This document shows, piece after piece, positions 7,726 through 15,424 of a stretch of 64,000 bases of DNA. The position numbers and the translations under genes were made by a program. Origin of the DNA: Pseudonocardia kunmingensis (GTDB lineage: Bacteria > Actinomycetota > Actinomycetes > Mycobacteriales > Pseudonocardiaceae); contig NZ_VFPA01000002.1 of the NCBI RefSeq assembly GCF_006716445.1, positions 372,001 through 436,000 on the forward strand, in the 5' to 3' direction. Numbering within the stretch: position 1 is the first letter of the stretch; the number at the start of each line of letters is the position of its first letter. The notes beneath the pieces are model-generated. The model was not told where the DNA came from and searched no databases. It was given only the letters and a program-made list of their open reading frames with translations.

Positions 7726-9171
7726 TCAGTCCTCGAGGACGTGCCCCCACCGGCCGAGAACCTCGCGCAGGTAGGCGGGGTCGCTCTGCGCCACCCTCGG
7801 GAAGGTGTCCTTGCGCTCGTAGGGGATGCACGCGTCGATGATCGCCCTGCTGTTGTACGGCGGGGTGTCGGGCGGGAGCATCGGGTCGAGCTTGCTGCCC
7901 CACGTGCGGCCGACGACGTCGATGTCGACGGCCGGGTCCGTGCGCGTGGACATCGCCCAGACGACCTGGCCGAGGTCGGACACGTCGATGTCGTCGTCGA
8001 CCACGACGACGTACCGGTTCATGTACGCCGCCGCCGGGGTGTTGGCGGCAAGGTGGCCGACCTGACGGGAGTGCCCGGCGTAGCGCTGGTCCACCGAGAC
8101 CACGACGAACAGCCTCCCGCCACCCGGCTCGTGCGCCCACGCGGCCGTGACGCCGGGCACGCCCATGCTCACCAGCTCGTCGTGGATCATCGCCGACTTC
8201 ATCATCGTGCGCATGTAGGAGTAGTCGTGCGGCGGCTTGCCGGGCGGCGCTCCGAGCAGGATCGGGTCGTCACGGTGGTAGAGCCGGGTGATCTCCATGT
8301 CGAGGTTCGGCCGGGGACTCCCGGCGAAGTATCCGGTCCACTCCCCGAAAGGGCCCTCGACGCAGCGCCGGTCGGGATAGAGCCAGCCTTCCACCGCGAT
8401 CTCGCTCGCGGCCGGGATCGGCAACCCGTTCTCGGGCGAGCGGAACACCGGAACGCGCTCGCCGAGCACGGCCCCGGCGTAGTCGAGCTCGGAGATCCCG
8501 CCGGGGACCTCGGTGCCGCCGAGTACCAGCAGCAGCGGGTCGTGCCCGAACGACACGGTGACCGGTGCCCTGCCCTCCTTCGCGAACCAGCGGGCGATGT
8601 TCTGCGCGCCGTGCTTGCCGGGCACCGCGGCGATCGTCGTGCTGCGGCCTTCGTTCTGCACCTGCATCCGGTAGCAGCCGCCGTTGGGCACGCCGGTCTC
8701 GGGATCTGACGTCACCACCAGGCAGCCGGTGCCGATGAAACGGCCGCCGTCACCGCCGTGCCACCGCGGCACCGGGAAGGCCAGCAGGTCGACGTCGTCC
8801 TTCTCCACCACGTTCTGCAGGAACGGCGCCGTCGACACCTCCTGCACCGGGAAGTCCTTTGCCGCGGCCGCCCACTGCGAGGGCTTGCCGCGCAGCGCGG
8901 CGACGACGCTGGCGTCGTCCAGGTCGTCGCCGAGCCGCAGGGTGCGGGCCAAACGGCGCGCAGACCCGGTGCTGCCGGTGAGCACCCGCATGCCCTGCGG
9001 GTAGTCGCCGATCCGGTCGAACAGCAGAGCCGGTGGGCGCTTCTGCCGGTAGCACAGCTCGGCGATCGCCCCCAGCTCGAGGTCCCAGTGTGCCCCCTCG
9101 ACCGTCCGCAACTCGTCGGCGATGCCCTCGACGAAGGTGCGCAGGCTCAGCAGCGGTTCGTCCACGAGCAT
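7726..9171 (-). CDS. UbiD-family prenyl-FMN-dependent decarboxylase
   Basis: 481 residues. UbiD enzymes reversibly decarboxylate aromatic, heteroaromatic or unsaturated acids with prenyl-FMN. Visible marks are the substrate/cofactor region NGGCYRMQVQNEGRSTT and GKHGAQNIARW, and the active-site stretch EGPFGEWTGYF carrying the conserved Glu residues and Arg-rich neighbourhood. The C-terminal VVVDDDIDVSDLGQVVWAMSTR is typical of this family's metal/dimer part. ATG at 9171 follows AAAGGA closely; the frame stays open further upstream, across operator copy E, but that extension looks untranslated. It faces the UbiX gene. The substrate is not shown. Furan-, pyrrole- and hydroxybenzoate-type decarboxylases all fit. 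Confidence 0.92.
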   Translation of the reverse strand: MLVDEPLLSLRTFVEGIADELRTVEGAHWDLELGAIAELCYRQKRPPALLFDRIGDYPQGMRVLTGSTGSARRLARTLRLGDDLDDASVVAALRGKPSQWAAAAKDFPVQEVSTAPFLQNVVEKDDVDLLAFPVPRWHGGDGGRFIGTGCLVVTSDPETGVPNGGCYRMQVQNEGRSTTIAAVPGKHGAQNIARWFAKEGRAPVTVSFGHDPLLLVLGGTEVPGGISELDYAGAVLGERVPVFRSPENGLPIPAASEIAVEGWLYPDRRCVEGPFGEWTGYFAGSPRPNLDMEITRLYHRDDPILLGAPPGKPPHDYSYMRTMMKSAMIHDELVSMGVPGVTAAWAHEPGGGRLFVVVSVDQRYAGHSRQVGHLAANTPAAAYMNRYVVVVDDDIDVSDLGQVVWAMSTRTDPAVDIDVVGRTWGSKLDPMLPPDTPPYNSRAIIDACIPYERKDTFPRVAQSDPAYLREVLGRWGHVLED

Positions 9172-9242
9172 CGGTCCTTTCTTGGCCGGCCCCGGGCCGA
9201 CCGGGACGGCGAGCAGAGAATGCGCAGAGGACAGGACTGTGT

Positions 9243-9258
9243 GTCCTGCTGTCAGGAC
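9243..9258. promoter_or_regulatory. Operator-like inverted repeat, copy E
   Basis: GTCCT-GCTGTC-AGGAC, perfect, about 70 bp upstream of the UbiD start. Two more AGGAC half-sites at 9228-9232 and 9233-9237 suggest a second overlapping site. Confidence 0.65.
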
Positions 9259-9306
9259 GGTAGGCATCGCCCTGTGGCTTCGTCAAGCTCACGGGCAGCC
9301 TGCGTT

Positions 9307-9322
9307 GTCCTCAACAGTGGAC
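9307..9322. promoter_or_regulatory. Operator-like inverted repeat, copy F
   Basis: GTCCT-CAACAG-TGGAC with outer TT/AA also pairing. It lies between the UbiD gene and the GNAT-like gene, about 75 bp before the latter. Confidence 0.55.
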
Positions 9323-9395
9323 AACTTGTCTTCCATGCTGTACATACCTGAGCTGCCGCGCCAGGCCCTCGCAGGTAACCCATAGCCTCGCCGCC

Positions 9396-9869
9396 ATGAC
9401 CGATCGCGCCTTCGTCCCCGACGACTTCGCCGTCCCACCGGAGATGGTGACCCCGCGGTTCCGCCTGGAACCGCTGGGCCCGCCGCACAACCCCGACGAC
9501 CACGCGGCGTGGAGCAGCAGCATCGAGCACATCCGCGCGACGCCCGGCTTCGAGAGCCGGACCTGGCCGCCGGCGGGCGGGATGGCGCTGGAGGCGAATC
9601 TGGCCGACCTGCAGCAGCATGCGGACGACTTCGCCCGGCGTACCGGGTTCACCTACAGCGTGGTGGAGCCCGCAGGCGGCGGCGTGATCGGATGTGTCTA
9701 CATCTACCCGTCCAGCCGGGCGGACGTGGACGCCGAGGTGCGCTCCTGGGTGCGGGCCGACCGGGCCGAGCTGGACGCGCACCTGCACCGTGCCGTGAGC
9801 GCCTGGCTGGCCGCGGTCTGGCCCTTCGGCACGGTCGACTACGCGCTGCGCCTCGGCCCGGATGCCTGA
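9396..9869 (+). CDS. GNAT-like N-acetyltransferase family protein
   Basis: 157 residues. The layout is that of small GNAT-related proteins: a hydrophilic N-terminus with FRLEPLGPPHNPDDHAAW, a central TYSVVEPAGGGVIGCVYIYPS strand pair, and a C-terminal helix AHLHRAVSAWLAAVWPF. The acetyl-CoA loop (Q/RxxGxG/A) is not clearly present, so acetyltransferase activity is uncertain. It is divergent from the UbiD gene and may share its regulated promoter region. The gene may belong to the ancestral chromosome, since mobile remnants begin right after it. Confidence 0.65.
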   Translation: MTDRAFVPDDFAVPPEMVTPRFRLEPLGPPHNPDDHAAWSSSIEHIRATPGFESRTWPPAGGMALEANLADLQQHADDFARRTGFTYSVVEPAGGGVIGCVYIYPSSRADVDAEVRSWVRADRAELDAHLHRAVSAWLAAVWPFGTVDYALRLGPDA

Positions 9870-9891
9870 ACGATCGTTGTTGATCTCCGCC

Positions 9892-10380
9892 TGTAGTGCG
9901 CCAAAATCCTTTGCTCAGCGTGTGGCCTGGGGTTCGAGTGCGGTTCAGGCGGCTCGTCGGTACTCGTTGATCACGCCGCCGAGGACACGGTGTCGTCGGA
10001 TTGGGGCGTCGAGCGGGACGACGGCGGCGGTGTCGTGGTTGGGTGGCGCTGTCCGCGGCCTTGGTGTGGTCGGTGGTCGTTGAAGTGTCGGGCGTACTCG
10101 TCGAGGATCGTCGCGGCGTGCCGTTCGTTGTAGATCAGGATCCTGTCGGTGCACTCTGATCGGATGCTACGGACGATCTTTCAGCGTAGCAGTTGGCTTG
10201 CGGCGTCCGTGGTGGAGTCTTCAACGCTTCGATGCCTTCGGAGGCGAACACTGCGTCGAATGATGTGCTGAATTTTGGTGTCTCGGTCGCGGATGAGGAA
10301 TCGGAAACTCGGAGATCTGGTCGTCGAGGTGCGACAGAAGGTTACGGGCGATGAGCTTGGCCCCTGCGCCGGACACTGAC
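9892..10380 (-). pseudogene. Degraded IS481-like (rve) element, C-terminal part
   Basis: The segment is a decayed relative of the element at 43746-45987. The left ends share TGTAG.G.GCCAAAATCCT, and the transposase C-terminus shares [33 protein letters not shown]. Frameshifts split the frame: pieces lie at 9945-10154 and around 10181-10350, where [13 protein letters not shown] coding can still be read. The N-terminal half is absent. It cannot make an active transposase. Confidence 0.75.
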
Positions 10381-10389
10381 GGTGTGGGG

Positions 10390-10605
10390 TCAGTGATCTT
10401 GGTCGGGCGGGGTGTGGACTGCTTCGTAGTCGACCGGCGAGAGCATTCCGATGCCGGAATGGCGTCTGTGCGGGTTGTACCAGCACTCTATCCACTCGAA
10501 TATCGCGTTGGCAAGCTCGGCGCGGCTCTTCCACGTTCTGGAGTCGAGGAGTTCGAGTTGCATGGTGCCCCAGAACGACTCGACCATCGAGTTGATGCTC
10601 CTATA
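10390..10605 (-). pseudogene. IS3-family OrfB fragment (C-terminal end)
   Basis: The final 70 or so residues of an IS3-type integrase core can be read: SMVESFWGTMQLELLDSRTW, then a NAIFEWIECWYNPHRRHSGIGMLSP stretch with the catalytic Glu (in VESFWG) and the usual YNxxRRHSxI tail. The catalytic Asp residues are missing. The homology stops near 10605, where the neighbouring IS630 region begins. This is probably insertion damage. Confidence 0.75.
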
Positions 10606-10773
10606 GTTGTCAAGCCGCGGCGCCGGCACAATCCGACTTGTGCGGCGCAACGATCATCTGATAGATCTCGCGAACCAGGAGCCTTTTCAGGCAGCGTAGA
10701 ATCTCTTTCTTGGTCTTACTAAGCAGACTGTAAGTAGGTAGACATTCGAGCTGACTTGTGATCTAATTCTCGT

Positions 10774-11802
10774 GTGCGCGACAACGATGGCCGGAAGCTC
10801 GATCACGCGACTCTGGAAGCTCTCCGCATTCGGGCCTGCGAGCAGATCGAGAACGGTGCCCACCCGGAAGATGTCGCGGCCGGTCTCGGTTTCAATCGGT
10901 CGACGGTGTTCGGATGGGTTGCAGCGTATCGGAAAGGTGGCGCCGAGGCGCTGCGGGCCAAGCCAGTTCCGGGCCGCCCGCCGAAGCTGACTCGAGCGCA
11001 GATGAGCGTGTTGTTCACGATGATCGCGGGTTCGAATCCGGCCCAGTTTCAGTTGGAGTTCGCGCTGTGGACCCGCGACCTGGTTCGGCAAGTCATTGCC
11101 CAACGGTTCGGGGTGAACCTGTCTGTCGGATCGGTTGGACGGGTCCTGCGCTCGCTCGGACTATCGCCACAGCGGCCGCTGCACCGGGCCACCCAGCAGG
11201 ACCCCGAGCGGGTAGCCCGCTGGCGTGCCGAGGAGTACCCGGCCATCCGCGACGAAGCCGCGCAGCTCGGGGCCACCGTGTACTTCGCCGACGAGGCCGG
11301 CATCCGCTCCGACTGCCACTCCGGCACCACCTGGGCGCCGGTCGGTCAGACCCCCGTCGTGCGAACCACCGGCGCCCGACACGCGATCAACATGATCTCC
11401 GCGGTCACCGCCAAGGGTGCGATGCATTTCAGAACGTTCACCGGAAAAATGAACGCTGACGTGTTCATCGACTACTGCCGCGACCTACTCAACGACGACG
11501 GCGGCACCGTCTTCCTCATCATTGACGGCCACCCCGTCCACCGCTCCCGCGCGGTGAAAGACTTCGCCGCCTCGACCGAAGGCAGGCCCCGCCTGTTCTT
11601 CCTCCCGCCCTACTCTCCAGAACTCAACCCGGACGAATGGGTGTGGAAGAACGTCAAACATGATCGCATCGGAAAAACCGCCATCAGCAGCGCCGACGAC
11701 CTGCGCGGCAAGGCCGAATCCGCGCTCCTACGTCTCCAGCGCCTACCTGAACTGATCCGCGCGTTCTTCCGCGATCCATGCCTCCGTTACATAACCGCCT
11801 AA
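10774..11802 (+). CDS. IS630-family transposase (intact)
   Basis: 342 residues, a full-length mariner/IS630-type DDE transposase. An N-terminal HTH (ADVAAGLGFNRSTVFGWVAAYRKGG-like; here EDVAAGLGFNRSTVFGWVA) is followed by a linker and the catalytic domain. Catalytic acids are seen in YFADEAGIRSD, FLIIDGHPVH and PYSPELNPDEWVWKNVK. No frameshift is seen, so it may be functional. It starts with GTG at 10774. The element ends were not resolved: TA-flanked terminal repeats could not be matched by eye, and the right side abuts an IS110 fragment directly. Confidence 0.88.
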   Translation: MRDNDGRKLDHATLEALRIRACEQIENGAHPEDVAAGLGFNRSTVFGWVAAYRKGGAEALRAKPVPGRPPKLTRAQMSVLFTMIAGSNPAQFQLEFALWTRDLVRQVIAQRFGVNLSVGSVGRVLRSLGLSPQRPLHRATQQDPERVARWRAEEYPAIRDEAAQLGATVYFADEAGIRSDCHSGTTWAPVGQTPVVRTTGARHAINMISAVTAKGAMHFRTFTGKMNADVFIDYCRDLLNDDGGTVFLIIDGHPVHRSRAVKDFAASTEGRPRLFFLPPYSPELNPDEWVWKNVKHDRIGKTAISSADDLRGKAESALLRLQRLPELIRAFFRDPCLRYITA

Positions 11803-11804
11803 GC

Positions 11805-12545
11805 AGTCCACTTATTTTCGATCTTCTTGGTACCTTCTGCGGTGCGCCGGGCGACGTAGGTGATCGTGGGTTCGTGGAATCGCGTGCGGACGACGATGAT
11901 GCGGTGCAGGGCCGCGTTGGCCTGCCGGTGGCCGCCTCGGTTGAGGCGGTGCCGCGAGGTCTTCCCGGAGGACGCGGGGATGGGGCAGGCGCCGCAGAGC
12001 TTGGCCAGGGCGGCCTCGCTGCGGATCCGTTCGGGGTTGTCGCCCACGACGAGAGCAGCTCGGCCGCGGAGTCCTCGCCGACGCCGAACAGGCTGGTCAG
12101 CGCGGGTGCGGCGCGCTCGGTGAGGGTGGCCAGGACGCGGTCGTGCAGCCGGGTTTCCTGCTCGAGGGCGTGGTAGCGGTCGGCGAGTGCGCGCAGCGTG
12201 TAGCGGGCCGCGTCGGCGGGCCCGCTCATCGAGCCATAGCGCAACTCGCGACATTCAGCGATCAGCGCCTTGTCGTTGAGCGGTTCGAGCCGTTCACGGA
12301 GTTCCGCGGGTGCGGTCACGATGACCGTTTTCAGCGTGATGATCGCCTGGCTGCGGGCCTTGGTCGCGGCGTCCTTCGCGATCTTGACCTGGCGGATCAT
12401 CTCGACGGTGCCGTCGGCGGTCTTCGGCACGGCCGTCGCCGCGCCGGACAGCACCGCGCGGGCGGCGGCCTCGGCGTCGATGGTGTCGTTCTTCCCGCGC
12501 AGGTGCCGCACGCCGCGGTCCGGGCGGTTGACCTCGAGAACCAGG
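11805..12545 (-). pseudogene. IS110-family transposase, truncated at both ends and frameshifted
   Basis: The N-terminal coding starts abruptly as LVLEVNRPDRGVRHLRGKND with DTIDAEAAARAVLSG, inside the DEDD RuvC-like domain; the first catalytic Asp is missing. Near 12050 the frame shifts, and the Tnp_20 part continues in another frame with LCGACPIPASSGKTSRHRLNRGGHRQANAALH. The end (EGTKKIENKWTA) is not the normal IS110 C-terminus. The left end of the IS21 element at 12546 is what cut off the N-terminus. Confidence 0.8.
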
Positions 12546-12691
12546 TGTCCGCGTACGAGCTCATGTGTAGGTCGGCGTACGAGGTGATCTGTCGTTGAGG
12601 TCCCGGCGAGTCGTTGATCGATTCGCCGAGGGCGTGGCCACCCTCCGGTCTTGTCAGCCGCCAAGCAGACCAGACCGGAGGGGGCCACCCC

Positions 12692-14146
12692 GTGATCCTG
12701 CCCGTGGAGGCATGGATGGACCTACGCCGCTACAAGCCGTTGCGTGATGCCGGCGCGACCTGGCGAGAGATCGCCGATGAGGTCGGCCTGGACTGGCGCA
12801 CCGTGAAGCGCTACCCGTCGACCGGCGCGCCGGCCGGGCCGCCGGTCGCGCCGCGGCGCAAGGGCACCGTCGCCCGCAAGATCGACGCTCTGGCCCCGGT
12901 GGTCGATGCCTGGTTGGCCGCCGATTCGCGGTTGAAGGCCTCGGTGATCCATGAGCGGCTCGTCGCCGAGCACGGATTCGACGGGCATTACCAGCGGGTC
13001 AAGCTCTACGTCGCCGAGGCCCGCGAACGGCTGGCCCGCGACGGCGAGGTCGAGTCGGGCCTGAACGGGTTGCACCGCCGGTTCGAGGTGATCGCCGGCG
13101 CCCAAGCCCAGGTCGACTGGGGCGACGAAGGTCAGGTCCTGCTCGATCGTGGTGTCGCGAAGGTCTACTCGTTCCACATGACGTTGTCCTACTCCCGGGA
13201 CCCGTTCTGCTGCTTCACCACCAGCCAGGACCTGGGCACGTTCTTCGACTGCCACCGCCGGGCGTTCGCGCACTTCGGCGGGGTGCCTGCCGCGATCGTC
13301 TATGACCGCACCAAGACCGTGGTCAAGCGGCACGTCGCGCCTCGGGAGGCGGTGCCGCTGCACCCGCAGGCCGCGGCGTTCGCGCAGCATTACCGGTTCG
13401 TGATCGACGTGCTCGCCGCCTACCGCCCGACCGGGAAGGGCCGCGTCGAGCGCCAGGTCGCGATCGTGCGCGACCACGTCCTGGCCGGACGCACGTTCGA
13501 CAGCCTGGCCGAGCTGGACGGGGCGTTCGCCCAGTGGGTGCCGATCCGCCGCGCCCAGCGTCACCGCACCCACGGCGAGCTCATCGGGGTCCGCGCCGCA
13601 GCCGATCACGGTGCGCTGGGCGCTCTGCCCGAGCTGCCCTACCTGGTCACAGACCGGCACCTGCGCCGGGTCGGGCGGGACTGCCTGATCAGCTTCGAGG
13701 GATCGAGCTACTCGGTGCCCGCCCGCGCCGGCGACGGGCGCCCAGCACGGGCCGGGCAGCGGGTCGAGCTGCGGATCAGCGCCGACACCGTCACGATCCA
13801 CCGCCTGGCCCTCGACGGTGACCCGATCATGCTGGCCGCGCACGCCCGGGCCAATCGTCGTGGCGTGATGGTGGTCGACCCGACGCACTGGGACGGGCTG
13901 CCCGACGGACACACCCGCGCAGTCACCCTGGACCCGCCACCCCAGCCGCCCGACACCACTGCCAGAGCCGAGGACGAGCCGGGGCTCGACCCGCTCGCCG
14001 GGCTGATCGCAGCCCGCCCGATCGCCGCGACCCCGGTCGCACGACGAGCGCTGACCTCCTACGACACCGCCGCCGGGATCACCACTACCGGGATCACCAC
14101 TACCGGGATCACCACTGCTGGGCCGGCCGAGGGGAGCGACCGGTGA
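12692..14146 (+). CDS. istA: IS21-family transposase IstA
   Basis: 484 residues from GTG at 12692, which has GGAGGGGG upstream. The N-terminal HTH reads YKPLRDAGATWREIADEVGLDWRTVKRY. The rve core has AGAQAQVDWGDEG, IVYDRTKTVVKRH and the acidic residue near GKGRVERQVAIVRDHVL. Near the C-terminus a 15-base unit is repeated three times in tandem (about 14076-14120), giving GITTTGITTTGITTAG. The TGA overlaps the next GTG. IstA makes the cuts and strand transfer; IstB assists. Confidence 0.93.
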   Translation: MILPVEAWMDLRRYKPLRDAGATWREIADEVGLDWRTVKRYPSTGAPAGPPVAPRRKGTVARKIDALAPVVDAWLAADSRLKASVIHERLVAEHGFDGHYQRVKLYVAEARERLARDGEVESGLNGLHRRFEVIAGAQAQVDWGDEGQVLLDRGVAKVYSFHMTLSYSRDPFCCFTTSQDLGTFFDCHRRAFAHFGGVPAAIVYDRTKTVVKRHVAPREAVPLHPQAAAFAQHYRFVIDVLAAYRPTGKGRVERQVAIVRDHVLAGRTFDSLAELDGAFAQWVPIRRAQRHRTHGELIGVRAAADHGALGALPELPYLVTDRHLRRVGRDCLISFEGSSYSVPARAGDGRPARAGQRVELRISADTVTIHRLALDGDPIMLAAHARANRRGVMVVDPTHWDGLPDGHTRAVTLDPPPQPPDTTARAEDEPGLDPLAGLIAARPIAATPVARRALTSYDTAAGITTTGITTTGITTAGPAEGSDR

Positions 14147-14430
14147 GCACCGTCAACGTCGCACCCGCCACCGAGCCTGGCGTTGTTCTGGATCCCGACC
14201 AGGCCGAGCGGCTGCGCCATCTGATCGGCACCGTCGAGGACTGGCTGCTGCACTGCGGCGACGAGGCCCTCGACGACCTCGCCGGGTTCCTCACCGGGCT
14301 GGGCCGGGCGTCGTCCTTCGCCTCCCGCGAGCGCCTGGTCGACGACCTCGTCAACGATCTCGGCGAGCACGCCGTGGCACTGCGAACCGCGCTGCGCCAC
14401 GCCGGCATCGGGGCAGGACCGGCGGCATGA
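14143..14430 (+). CDS. Small hypothetical protein between istA and istB
   Basis: 95 residues starting at GTG 14143 in a GTGA overlap with istA and ending in an ATGA overlap with istB, so it is translated as part of the IS21 operon. It is acidic and helical, with DPDQAERLRHLIGTVEDWLLHCGDEALDDLAGFL and no recognised domain. Canonical IS21 elements have only istA and istB, so this is an extra gene. A function in transposition is possible but not shown. Confidence 0.75.
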   Translation: MSTVNVAPATEPGVVLDPDQAERLRHLIGTVEDWLLHCGDEALDDLAGFLTGLGRASSFASRERLVDDLVNDLGEHAVALRTALRHAGIGAGPAA

Positions 14431-15197
14431 GCGAGCTGGTCACCACCCGCATCCGCGGCCACGCCACCCGCCTCACCCCGCCGCATCTGGGCCAGCACCT
14501 CGAAACGCTCGTCGCCCGGGCAGAGGCCGACACCATGGGCTACCTCGAGTTCGTCGACCTGCTCCTGGGCGAGGAACTCGGCGTCCGGGAGGGCCGCCGG
14601 TTCCGGACCGCGCTCAAACTCTCCGGGCTGCCCCACCACAAGGGCCTGGACCAGTTCGACTTCGCCTTCCAACCCGAGCTCGACACCCGCAAGGTCCGCG
14701 ACCTGGCCGCCCTGGAGTTCGTGGCCAGCCACAGCAACATCGCCCTGCTCGGCCCACCCGGGGTCGGGAAGACCCACCTCGCCGTCGCGCTCGCCGTCGC
14801 CGCCGCCGGCGCCGGCTACTCGATCTACTTCACCAGCCTCGACGAGGCCGTCCGACAACTCCGCGCCGCCGAGCAGACCGGGCGGTTCGCCAAGAAGCTC
14901 CAAACCTACCTACGACCCGCCGTCCTGGTCCTCGACGAGGTCGGCTACCTCCCGCTGGACCGGGCCGCGGCGAACATGGTGTTCCAGCTGATCAGCCGCC
15001 GCTACGAACGCGGCTCGGTGATCCTCACCAGCAACAAGGCGTTCAGCGAGTGGGGCCACGTGTTCGCCGACGACGTCCTGGCCACCGCCATCCTCGACCG
15101 GCTCCTGCACCACTGCCACGTGCTCAGCATCAACGGACCCAGCTACCGCCTCAAAGACCGCGCGTCACTCGCCCCCAGCAGCACTCCCGTGTCATGA
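14427..15197 (+). CDS. istB: IS21-family helper ATPase IstB
   Basis: 256 residues, a DnaA/IstB-like AAA+ ATPase. Walker A GPPGVGKTH (about residues 109-117), Walker B VLVLDEVGYLP and a sensor ILTSNKAFSEWG are all present. The C-terminus has the typical ILDRLLHHCHVLSINGPSYRLK. It would select and mark target DNA for IstA. The reading frame is complete, so this IS21 could be active. Confidence 0.95.
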   Translation: MSELVTTRIRGHATRLTPPHLGQHLETLVARAEADTMGYLEFVDLLLGEELGVREGRRFRTALKLSGLPHHKGLDQFDFAFQPELDTRKVRDLAALEFVASHSNIALLGPPGVGKTHLAVALAVAAAGAGYSIYFTSLDEAVRQLRAAEQTGRFAKKLQTYLRPAVLVLDEVGYLPLDRAAANMVFQLISRRYERGSVILTSNKAFSEWGHVFADDVLATAILDRLLHHCHVLSINGPSYRLKDRASLAPSSTPVS

Positions 15198-15424
15198 TCC
15201 CCCCGCCGGGACCGACATGTGTCGGTCGTACTCCGACCGACACATGAGGTAGTACGCCGACATCCCGGACCGGCCGCGGGGTCCGGGCTGCGCCAGGCCG
15301 CCGGAGGCCAGGTCAATCCGATGGCGATGTAACGCCCACCACACGCTTCGCGAGTCCGCTCCCGACATCTTGTCCCGCCTCGACCACAGCTTCCAGGAGC
15401 TCCACGGGAGAGGGGAAACCCTCC

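Larger units (their letters stand above)
12546..15262 (+). mobile_element. Complete IS21-family element
   Basis: A 2717-bp element carrying istA, a small middle ORF and istB. The terminal repeats are seen directly: the left end (12546 onward) begins TGTCCGCGTACGAGCTCATG and the right end, read inward from 15262, begins TGTCGGCGTACTACCTCATG. Similarity continues over about 60 bp to a shared GTCCCGGCG. No clear target duplication was found at the junctions. It abuts the truncated IS110 on the left. Confidence 0.85.

Noticed and set aside
14079..14123. Possible CRISPR-like tandem repeat
   Set aside because: It is three direct copies of 15 bp within the coding end of istA, without spacers.
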